The notes beneath the pieces are model-generated. The model saw nothing but the letters and a program-made list of their open reading frames with translations, ran no database searches and had not been told where the DNA came from. 64,000 nt of DNA from Salminus brasiliensis (taxonomy: Eukaryota > Chordata > Actinopteri > Characiformes > Bryconidae). The stretch spans positions 4,686,318 to 4,750,317 of the forward strand of contig NC_132891.1 in NCBI RefSeq assembly GCF_030463535.1, given 5' to 3'. Below are positions 12,848 through 25,300 of the stretch, piece by piece. Position numbers and translations under genes: made by a program. How positions within the stretch are numbered: position 1 is the stretch's first letter; the number at the start of each line of letters is the position of its first letter.

Positions 12848-15800
12848 GCCTCTAAAAACTAGTCATAGGTCTTGGTGGCCTCCTTCACTAGTCACCATCT
12901 CATGGGCATGTGGCATATTCCTTCCATTTCTTATTGATGAATTTAACTGCTTTACCAGGGGCTGTTTAGTGTTCACATGGATCCTCTGACCTCAGTAACT
13001 CTTCAATAACCTTTTCTCAGAGATGCGTAGACTGTTCTTTTGACCTCATGGTGTATTGCATAGCCGGAAATACTGATTAACCAGTGACTGGACCACATAC
13101 TACAATCACTTGAGATACATCTACTGCACCTGGGTGATCTTCATTTCACTAATTGTGAGACTACTAGCACCATCTGCCTGGACCTCTGTGGAATTTGGTC
13201 AATTACTTTAAAGGTGGCTTTATCACTATACTGTAAAACCTGATGAGTCATCTGAACTCAAGTGGTTTAGGAAAACCGATTGCCTTAAAGTTTAAATAAC
13301 ACCCTGAACTGAGTACAAGCAATGCACTTGAACCCCTTAAAAAGCCTATGATCTGCCAGTGCTATTTAAAAAATGATATCGCCAATGATATCTTCCCAAC
13401 TAGAGGTCTTTCCAACTAGATTGCAGGGGTGGTATTCAGGGGCCATAGTCCAGCACAGTTTTCTGATTTCCCTGCTCTAACAGACCTACTAAACCGATTA
13501 ACTGGTGAGTTGAATCAGGAGCCAAATGCTGATGGTGTAATTCTGGACACTGTCCACTTAATGTTGCCACACTCAGCAGCAGAGAAGGTAGTAATTTGCT
13601 TTCATATGCCGTCAACAGTGAGGCCAGGCAGCTGCACCATGATATAGATTGCAACTGGCTGCATAGGGGAATGTAGCCTAGGGGGGATGACTACAGGACA
13701 GAGGGGGAAAGACACACCCAGTATGCAGAGATAGTGCCAGTAGACAATGAAAAAGGTGAGTTTTACTCATCAGGGTACTGATCAGATACTGCCCAAACAT
13801 TAGGCCCACCCTAACGGTCACCATATTTAACTGAAACGCCACAGCTGACTCAGTCAGTCCAACTCAACTGAGGAAATTCACCGTAACTCAGAATATGCCA
13901 AAAGTTGATCTTACTGTCATGCCTGCCCTTGTTATCATGTCTGCCTTTGTGTAGTGTTGCCATGTGCTCGCTAGCACACTCTGTTTGTCAGTCCTAGCCA
14001 CGCCTGTCCGTTAGTGTTTCCACCAGTGTCTCCTTGGTAGCCACGCCCCCTTGTTAGTCCCAGGTGTTCCTTGTTAGTCTTTGTGTAAGTACCCCTTTTG
14101 TTTTGGCCTTCCGTTGTTCTGTTCATGTCCATGTCGAGGTGTATGTCTATGTCGGTTTCACGGTTTGTTGATTTGGCCTGTTTAAGGGATTCTTGTGTTG
14201 TTTTTTTTATTGGATAAGCTTTGTGCTTGTTTGGTTTGTTTTGTGTATTAAATATATCCAGCGAGTACGTCCGCCTCTGTCTCGTGACAAACCGTGACAC
14301 TTATGTCTATCTCAATTATTAATTTTTTTGAGTTAGTTTGACTTAATCAACTTAAGTGACCCTAAGTTATGTCAACTTAATTCATTTATATAAAAACATT
14401 TGATTTTACAGTGTAACTGACATTACTTTGTAATATATAATGTTATATTACCTTATAATAATATTATAATAATGTATAATAATTATAATAATATTTTAAA
14501 AAGCCAAATTATGTTGACCATAATTACATTTATAAAAGCAATAAAAAAGTATAGCATCCAAGGAGGTAAATATTTTTTATAGGTACTGTAATGTGTCTGT
14601 GTATGTGTATGTCTAGAATGATGCAAGGATCTGTAAAAGATTCCTACACGATAGATAAATCTGTAAAACACTAAGAACCAACTTAATGTTATGGCTAAAA
14701 CTACTATCCACAAAGCATTCATTTTTACAACTGAACTTGGGCTGGAATTAGCCTGATGAAGGTTCTAATGTGGCCCACCACATACATTTGCAACCCACAT
14801 TCCCAACAGGGTCCACAGGCGTGCACAGACGATCAGAGAGAGTTGTGATTGGTGAGAAAGTGGGCGGGCCACTAGCAGATGCTGATGATGGTGATGTGCT
14901 GTGTGAGTGTGTGTGTGTGTGTACCTGTGTTGGCTGAATTGTAGTCGGTCTCTGAGGATTCTGAGCCATAGCCTGGTTCATTTTGGCTAGAACCATTTCA
15001 GCAATAAGCTGCCTGTCCTCTGCCTGGTGATCTCCTACCAGGGGCATCGATGAGCCCACCACCTGATCAGAAAAACAAGCGGCGCAGTTCAGCACAAGCC
15101 CTTCAAGCAGAAAAATGGTCACCATCACTGAAAGATGTCTTGTTCATTCTTTAAGTGCAATGCTAAAATGAATACTTCTACTATTAATAATCTGAATATT
15201 TATAAATTAATAATTTCAGATTTTATTTGAATAAAATTCAGATTTTTACTTTCTGGACCTGGATTTTCCATCTCTAAGCTTGGCTGCGGCAGAGCTGCCC
15301 AGGCAGTTGGGGCGGATTTTTAGACCCATACACCTAGATGCTGCATTGGCCGCTGGATCATGCATCAACATAGCCGCCATATCGACCCAGGCAGCTTCTC
15401 ATATTCCTCATTATCTGATTGTACTGGAAAAAGATGCGTAATTCTTGTGCATCCTGGGGCTCAACAAAGCATCGTACAGTCCGAACCAGATCTCAGGAAA
15501 TGACCTGAACAACTGTTTTTGGTTGTATTTGACCATTCTAACATTACATTGAGAGCTATATAGTACTATGTTATTATGCTACTTATATTATATGTCAGGC
15601 CATAGATACCACGCTCTCCCCTGGGGCAATTCCAGGACTGCCTGTACGTTTATACTCCCCAAACATTAGGCCCAGCTTAAAGGTCACCATATTTAATTGA
15701 AACACCACAGTTGACTCAGTCAGTCCAACTCAACTGAGGAAATTCACCGTAACCCAAAATAAGCCAAAAGTTGATCTTATGTCTTTCACAATTATTAATT

Positions 15801-18729
15801 TTTTCGAGTTAGTTTGACTTCATTTTAAGTTCATATTAATCATATTAAGTTACCCCAAGTTATGTTAACTTAATTTATTCAATAAGTAGTGCAGTTAGAT
15901 TTTACAGTATAATTAACATTACTTTATAATATATAATATTATATTACCTTATAATAATATTTAAATTATTAAATTACATATTATATTTACATATTATAAA
16001 AGCAATAAAAAAGGATAGCATCCAAGGGGAGTTTTTTTTTTAATATTAAAATATTATTTTAAAAAGCCAAATTATATTGACCATAATTATTTATGGTCTA
16101 CTATTCATACTGTACTATATTTTACAACAAATTAAAAGAAAAATATATAAAAACTGTCACTGGGCTTCTCTCAGCCTCATCATTACTCCTGAGTCTATGA
16201 GCCCACTATCTAGGCCCTGCCATGGTGTGTCTGCTCCAAGCCCTCTTTCTCTCTCACAAGGACTGCTCCTTAAATACATCCCCTTCCCTGGAAGATACCA
16301 TATCAAGGGCTGACCAATTAGAGAAGCATTACAATCCGTACATTTACAGTCTTTAACTCATCCAATTAATTAAAATTTTTCTGTACATATTTCTTACTCA
16401 TCGGTAAAGGTGCATCTCGTTAAATCGTACACTTGTCTTTGTCTGTAACTCTCAGTCCTGGAGTGTATCGGTATCCTTTCACTGCTATAATGAATACAGA
16501 AAGCAGACCGGCTGCCAGTGTCTCACGATTTCACGCATATTTGCTGATTTTGTTACATTAATAAATTATTAGAACTTAAAGATGCACTAATATAAGTATT
16601 TCTAAAGTGTATGAGCTGTGACGTAGATAGAAAAGGCCATTTCCACAATACCTTACATGAAGTGGTGGCTCAGCAGTGGTCAGAGCACCGGGCTATTGGT
16701 GACAAGGTTGTGGGCTCTATATACCCAGGCTCAGCAGACTGCCACTGTTTGGCCCTAGAGCAAGGCCCTTAACCCTCTCCACTCCTTGGGCATTGGCTGC
16801 CCAATGCTCCGGGCATGTGTGCTCACTGTCCACTGTGTGTGTTTGCTCACTAGTGTGTAGATGTGTGTTTGCTGCATGGGGTTGAAGTCACTGCATGTGG
16901 GTTCAACACAAATGGTGAATGTGCATTTGCCTAAAATCCTATAGGGATTTTCCACATGTATTGACCAATCAAAATCCATGCTGGACAAACATAAGGGTTT
17001 ATAATATTCTAATATATATTCCACGTAGATCAACATTATCGTGCTCCTCCATTTACTTGTATTTGTTTACAGGTCAGTTATGCCTGGACCAATATGGCGG
17101 ACGCGTTGACGTATGGCAGCAATGGCCCGAAGCGCCATCTGCGGCCTCTAGCTATATACAGTATGCCCAAGCAGTTGGAACAGAATCCCGTGGTGGATTT
17201 TGACTTTCTGGACCCTGAATTGTCCATCTCTGATTAAACTCACATCAGTAATGTAGTCTTTCCCATCCTTGCCATGAATGGCTTTGACTGCGCAAATATC
17301 AAGGCCTCCAAACAGCTCGCTGCAGGTGTCCACCCAAAGCTTGTACCTACAAAACAGAGTCCATACAAGTACTGTTAAAGACCTTGTTTAAACTGCTCAG
17401 ACCATTTTAAGACATTCAGACTTCAGAAACTCCTTTTTAATCATTATTCAGCTCAGTTCTGCTCTCTGCAATCCAGAAGATAATCTCTCTGATCATCAGA
17501 AATAGAGAAACCAGTGGAACAGAAAGGCTCTCTGTAATCGTCAGGGCTCTCTTCAGGGCTCTTTGTAATGAGAGGAACCTTTAACAAACTAAAAAGGAAC
17601 AGAGACAGCTCTAATTAGCTCTAATTAACTATCTTGGCTTGCTCAGTGTATCCCAGAAGGAGACACATTTACATGATGTCATGCAAAGCCCTTAGCCTCA
17701 TAGACAGTCCCTAAAGTCCAAGGGTTTGTCCCCTTTATCTATTGTATTTTCTAAAATCAAGGGTATTATTATGTAGTTTGTCCCCTCTTCGCTGCAGAAC
17801 CAGCCTCCAATCTTCTGGAAAGGCCTTAGATTATATATTGGAACACTGCTGTGAGGATTTGATTGTATTCAGGCTTATGAGATCACAAGTGTGGTCAGGT
17901 TCTGGTAAAGGATGATGGGTTCTACCACTCCAACACAGCCCAAAGTAGTGGATGGAGCTCCACCATGCCAGAGAATGCAGCTCCACTGCCCAGGCCTGGG
18001 GAGCTGGATACCCCTCTAGCCCATGCCTGCACAGCCACTTGCACAGCTTTCCTACAGAGCTGTGGGTATGCACTTTAAGTTGAACACCTGTGTCAACGAG
18101 GGGGCACCTGAAAGTAGCCGAGTGTCCGGATACTTTTGGACATAAATTGTATGCAATGATCTGAGGTCCTTCTTTCTGATTATTTCTTACCTATCTGTCA
18201 TGGCCACTTGTTCCAGCATGGCAGTGCCTGTATTGGACTTCCAGTTGCCTGAGATGGAGGTTCTCCTAAAAGACAGAGATGGTTCATGAGCTAGATTGAT
18301 CTCATCGTCAGGACATGTCCAGGATCTCTGAGCAGCCGCAGTTCTACTCACATGTAAGCTTTGTAATCGTTGCCAATTTTCTGAATCCTGATGTCGTACT
18401 TGGAATCGATGAAAGGCTCGGATGTTGTGTAGGTCTGTGTGAGAGCGACCACGCTCGCTATGTCCTGGAACTTTGTGTGATTGTCAACTTTCACCTTAGA
18501 AGATGGATTAAAAATAATATTTCAGTTATTTATTTTACTAATAAATACTGCATCATTTTACATGGCAGTATTTCTTCAGTTGTTGCATTTTATTTAATGT
18601 AAATATTATAAACCAGAAACAGTTAACAATAAAAAATAATTAAAAAATAAATAAATATATAAACAAAGAACACTACTACTAAACAAATAATTACAATGAC
18701 AACAAGTAAAAACAATAATACCACTTATT

Positions 18730-18779
<50 letters not shown>

Positions 18780-18871
18780 GCACTTTATTAAATTATTGGT
18801 TATTGCATGTCTTAAATAATATAAATAAGAAACAGTTGTTAACAGTTGTTAAATGTACATGCAGTATATTA

Positions 18872-18903
<32 letters not shown>

Positions 18904-19300
18904 TAATTATCACTTGAAAAAAAACAGTGGGTATTCCATTGTTTGCAGTCTATTTATACCACCCAAAATCTATCAGAAACCTTTATTATTATTATTATTG
19001 TTGTTATTGTTGTTGTTGTTGTTGATGATGTGCATTTGTTTATTAATTGTTTTTCATTATTGGTTGTTGCATTTTCAACACATTTAATGTAAACAATATA
19101 AACCAGTTGTTAAATAAATAAATAAATACACACTTTTTTTGGGGGGGGGGGGATTTTCCATTTTTAATAAACATTTGGTATTGCATTGTTTGCAGTCCAT
19201 GTAAAATACTCAAAATCAATCAGTTATTATTAATATTATTATTATTAAATTATTGCTTTGTATTTTCAACTTGTTTAATATACGCACTATCAATCAGAAA

Positions 19301-19331
<31 letters not shown>

Positions 19332-22300
19332 ATTATTATTATTGTTGTTGTTGTTGTTGTGCAGATGATTCATTATTGGTTTGTTTGTTTAATAATTGTT
19401 TATAAATTTTTGGTTGTTGCATTTTCAATACATTTAAACATAAACAATATCAATCAGAAACAGTTATGATAATAACAGGTTATTGGTAGTATTAATACAT
19501 CACTGGTTTGCATCATCCCTTTATTGCTCATGTGTACTACTCTGTTTCATAGGAACCGTGCTGGAACTCAAGCTTACCTTCCCCACACCAGAGTGAGCAT
19601 GTCCAATTTTCACCACAACAGGGAACGTTGGCATGGTTACCTGAACAGCAAATAAAGAAGGGCTTATTTATGGTTTCCGCTAATCGTTCTGTCCTTTGTG
19701 TAATTGCAGCAGTGCTGAGGTCAGGATTTCATCTTCTTTATAGCACTGACAGCTTTGGAAGCACAGCTACATAGAACAGGGTTCTCCAAATCAGGGTCAG
19801 CACCGCTCTGTGTCCCCACTCAAACACACCTGGATCAAACTGTCTGCTAACTACTGGGTGTACTGGGTGTGTATGAGCAGGGAAAATGCCAGACCATGCT
19901 GGGCACTGGTCATCCGGGAGTGGATTTGTAGATCCCTGACATAGGAGAACCTCTTTAGGTTCGCTAAAGAACCTCAAAGCATTTAGGAACCTTTCTTTAG
20001 AAAAGCACCTGTGAAGATCTCTCACCATCTCTTTGTAGTTTGGATAGAAGGTCTGTTCAATCAGAGGGAACTTTTCGGGTCCAAGTCTCCTGTGCGTGCT
20101 GATCAGCTGAGCAAACTGCAGACCACAACAAACGAAGCGGATTATGAGGCTACAGCATGAACTCACTGTGCTGTGAATGTACAGAACTATATAGAGTGTA
20201 CATACACTATTTGGACAAAAGTATTGGGACACATGCACATTCATCCTCATCCCAACTCCCCAGCTCATCCCAAAATGGGATGGAGCACCACCATCCATCA
20301 TTCCAGAGAACACCGTTCTTTCACTGCTCCACAGCTCAATGCTGGGGGGCTGTTTACCCCTCTACTAGCCCACGCCTGGCATTAGGCAGCCAATAGGTTC
20401 ATGTTTATTTATCTGCTCCAGAGAGTCTTGGCATTCTATTGGCAGCACTTTAGGGACTAGAGGGACTAGAGATAAGCTGTGTGTGTGCATTTGCACATGT
20501 GTGTAGCTGAATGCATTCATTAGAAGGGGTGTCCACAAACATTTGGACAGACAGTGTATGCATGTATTGGACCCGGTTTCACAGATCATATGCATTTGAG
20601 TGTGTGTATACTGGTCTATGTAAAGTGGCAGCACTGCAAATGTGGCACGCAGTATGCAAGGATGCAAGGATTACACTGTCTGTGTACTGTCCTTCTGAGT
20701 GTGCTTGACTTTGCTCTACTTTCCAACTCCAGTTTCCAGTTTCCCACTGTTGGCAGGATATATTTGGTTGGCAGGCTACAATGTAGCAGTTCAATACACT
20801 CAATGACTCACTTCGACCCAGCCGTTAGACGTCATCTAACAATTTAATATCCCTCCAATAATTTAACGGTTTTCTTTTTTAGGACATTTTGTAACTTTTT
20901 ACATTTTAAAACTATGTTAAGAATTTAAGAGACATTTTAAGGGTATCTAATCTATCTAATCTAATTACAACAAATAATAAAATTATAAAAAATGATCCAA
21001 TCAAAAGCTCTGCTCCTCCGTTCATTACTGCATGTTCCTCCACTTCCACTGTTTGGTTTTGTAAAGTGCTTTTCATGTCAACTCACCGCCCACGGTTTGT
21101 CACAGAGGTTGTAGATGGACTCCAGAGAGTTGATACTGGGGGTGCCTGCGTACTGCAGGCCGATAATCAGGTTGCGGAAATCTGCATTTTCAGTCATGCT
21201 GAAGGCGTGTTGACGGATGAGGACGAAATCAGGCTTGAAGGACCTGTGAAGGCATTCGGGCACTCTGGTTAGAGAACTCATGTTCAGGTTCAGAGGAGGA
21301 TTCACTAAATGTCCTGTTAAACTCTACATGTCTGCTGGTTTTCTTGGTCTGTGAGTAGTGATGCTACTTGGGAAGTCTCAGTGGTAACAGTTGGGTATTT
21401 CCTGAACCACTAGACTGCCGGCGTGTGACTGTGGGGGATATTACATATCACACATCAGGACGTTCTATCAGGATTCATGTTTGTAATTGAGGTGTGTGAG
21501 TGTGAGGGTACAGTAGCATGTGGCTGAGTATAAGCAATATTAAGTGCAAATGGAAACCCGTTAGTACTCATATTTACAAATTTAATAGAATAATGGCTTC
21601 TGTAATAGGTTTTTCTATTTGAATATGTCGGCTTGACCATTACATGGTGTGAGCATTTGATGGCAAATGACTATAAGAAACCCCTTCAACCCTATAGGCT
21701 TATTATTATTTTGATTATTTACTATTTTTTTATTTTATGAATTCTTCAGTTTTTACTATGATTGATTTAGTATCCACTATAAATTATTCAGTACCTACTA
21801 CAAATGATTCAGTTTCTACTACAAATGATTCAGTTTCCACTACGCATTATTCAGAGTCTGCTGTGTATTATTCAGTATCCACTATGTATTTTTCAGGATC
21901 CACTATGAATTATTCAGAATCCACTATGAATTACTCAGTTTCCACTACGCATTATTCAGAGTCTGCTGTGTATTATTCAGTATCCACTATGTATTTTTCA
22001 GCATCCACTATGAATTATTCAGAATCCACTATGCATTATTCATAGTCCGCTGTGTATTATTCAGGATCCACTATGAATTATTCAGAGTCTGCTGTGTATT
22101 ATTCAGTATCCACTATGTATTTTTCAGGATCCACTATGAATTATTCAGAATCCACTATGCATTATTCAGAGTCTGCTGTGTATTATTCAGTATCCACTAT
22201 GTATATTTCGGGATCCACTATGAATTATTCAGAATCCACTATGCATTATTCACAGTCCGCTGTGTATTATTCACAGTCCGCTGTGTATTATTCAGCATCC

Positions 22301-25300
22301 ACTGTGTTTTTCAGGATCCACTGTATATTACTCAGAATCCACTATGAATTATTCAGTATCCACTATGTACATTTCAGGATCCACTATGTATTTTTCAGGA
22401 TCCACTGTGTATTATTCAGAATCCACTATGTATTATTCAGAATTCACTATGTATAATTCAGAGTCTGCTGTGTATTAGTCAGTATCCACTATGTATTTTT
22501 CAGGATCCACTATGAATTATTCAGAATCCACTATGAATTATTCAGTATCCACTATGTACATTTCAGGATCCACTATGTATTTTTCAGGATCCACTGTGTA
22601 TTATTCAGAATCCACTATGAATTATTCAGTATGTATTATAAATGATTCAGTATGATTGCAGAATCCATTATGTGTTATTCAGAGTCCACTGTGTATTATT
22701 TAGTATGTACCATAAATTATTAGGTATTCAGTATTATTTATTCAGAAACCATTACGTATTGTTCAGAAACCACTCTGCATTGTTCAATATCTACTATGAA
22801 TCACTCAGTTTCCACTAAGATTTATGCAGTATCTACTATCTATGTATTAAAATCTACTTAGAATTATTTGGTATTTACTATGTATTAGTCAGTATCTACT
22901 ACATATTAGTCAGTATCCACTACACATTCTTCAGCATCTACATATATTATGAGTTATTCACTGTGTAGTGTGAATTATTTTGTATCCACTATGATGTATT
23001 CAATATGCACTAAGAATTATTCAGTAAGCACTATGCATTGTTCAATATGTACTATGACTTTTTTGGTATCTACTATAAATTATTCAGTATGTCCCATGAA
23101 TTATGAGAAGTATTGAAGTTTCAGGGGTTACATTACATTAAATTACATTATATTACATTTTAAAAATATAAATTCATAGTTTCTGAGATTTCATATGACA
23201 GTAACAACCTAATGGTTCCACCAGGTCTTATATGTCATTGAAGTCCCAAATTCAGACCAGACCTCCGGATTCCAATTGCAAAAAGTACAGCCACTGCTCT
23301 TCTGCTTCTAATACTGCACTGCTCCATTCAGCCACGTGTGTTAGAACTCTAATCAGCCAGGACATCTTTCACAGCTTTTGAATTGTGGAGTTAGCAGATA
23401 ACCTCCACTGCTGTCCACAGGGGGATCTTTTTCAGGATGTGCTTGGTTTAGCCTGTGAGGCTTCCAGTCATTAAGCCCAACACAAATAGAATGCAGCAGA
23501 CAGGCAGCTTCAACGGGACAGCTGCAGACTCAGACTAATGCAGGGGCTGAGTAATTGGACAGGCTCAGTCTGGCATCTAGCCTAACTCGCACCTGGATGT
23601 ACAAACAAATCACATACTAGAGATGGCCCAGCTCAGACAAGCACCAAACAAATGCACTCATATCCACTTTATTGGAAACACCTCGGCTACCTTTGCTTTC
23701 CACTCACTGTCTACTTCATGAGGGCCACTTACCTTATCCTGTACGTCTACAATACTGTATACAGTGTGGAGAAAATGAGGGCAACCCATGAACATCTTTG
23801 TATTTTATAACATATTTAAACATCTGGACATAAGCTAGTGAAGATCACCATGGCCAGATCGAAAGAGCTCTCTAAGGCCTTCAGAAAGAAGTCTGGGAAT
23901 AGACTTAAAAGGATAATCTCTTCACTTGTATGTGTTTAGTTTTATTACCTGTGTTTTAGATCTACAATTACAGACTGTAGCCCATCTGTTGCTACACAAT
24001 GTGCTAGTTGGCCTCTACCCCTTTTATCACTGGTCAGTTTTTGACCACTAGGCCCAGATTTTATGTGGGTGGTGGACAATTCTCAGCACAGCTGTGTAGT
24101 GCTGGTACAAGTGACATCAGCGACGGTGGTGTTGCCAGGGGTCCAACACCCAAAGATCCAGCCAAGAGCAGCTCTCTAACTGCATCCCAGTAAGGCAGAT
24201 CTACAATGAAGGGGTTTTCCAATAAAGTGGCCAGGGAGTGGCCATGAAATTGTGTATGTCTGTGTAGACTTACCTCACGACTCTAGTTCCATTCCTAAGG
24301 ACTTGCATAGCCACATTACAGGTCCCATTGGCATGGGACACCACATTCAGGTCACGAAACTCAGCCTTGAATAGAAATGAAGGAATACATCAATAAATCA
24401 ATACAACCAATAAAGACTGGATGACTTGCATCATTAACCTGTTCCAAAACCCACCTGCTCCACTTTGATGTCGTAATCTCCCTGCAGCTTCTTCCCTCTG
24501 AATATCTTGGCCCTATAGAACATAAAAAAACAATATTCATGAGTGTAAGCTATCACATATTTAAAGGAACTGTTCAGTCAGAAAAGGCTAATGTTGCTAT
24601 TAATAGGACTAAAGACAACCATGTTGTCAAATTTGCAACCAGAGTCTGTGCAGTAAAACCCAAGGCAGAGCCAGACTTGCCCGATCATTTGGTAGACCCG
24701 CCCCCTTCTCCAAGACCAAGCGTGTCTAAGACCGTCTTCACTGAGCTTCCAGCGCAGAAGCAGAGCAGATTTCCCCCTGGATTCAGGGTTTGTCTGATAA
24801 GTGGACGCTCCAACAGTAAAAGTGCAGGTCATGTAAGTTCCACTGCAGCTCAGCTCCTCCATGTAATGAACAGAAAGGGTGCCAGGCAGGTCCTACAGAT
24901 GACCGGACTCTTCCAGCCAAGGCTGTCAATCACTTCATTCCTAAGTATAGCCCCGCCTTCTTACAATAGAGCAGAATAAGGCTTAAAACTGATTTTTGGG
25001 GGAAAATAAAAAAAAGTCCTATCTAGGCCCCATGTGTAGTGTACAACCCAGATAAGGCCCATGTTTAACCCCTCCTAGTCCCATCACCTACCCTGGAGGG
25101 CATCCATATGAGGGGCCAACGTGTAACCCAAGGACAAAACATGCTGGTACCCAGTTGGGCTACCCATACAGGCCTTGCATGGACATGTTAGCTGGGCAGT
25201 GATATAAGCGCCCCCTCATGGACATTGGTACATGTGCATTTGTTGACAAGCTCTAAGATGATACAGAAGCGGCATCTGAAGGTAGAGAAGCATGTGGACT

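Noticed and set aside
20026..20115. Assignment to syn1 or syn3
   Set aside because: The IIb-type tail at exon 11 and the vgll4 neighbour point to syn2.
19738..20313. 191-codon minus-strand open frame
   Set aside because: Contains syn2 exon 5 by chance; the remainder is intron and repeat.
21737..22456. Open frames of 102 and 134 codons with [14 protein letters not shown] repeats
   Set aside because: Generated by the 21-bp minisatellite.
24539..24979. 146-codon plus-strand open frame
   Set aside because: Antisense in syn2 intron 1, no domain, no splice or promoter evidence.
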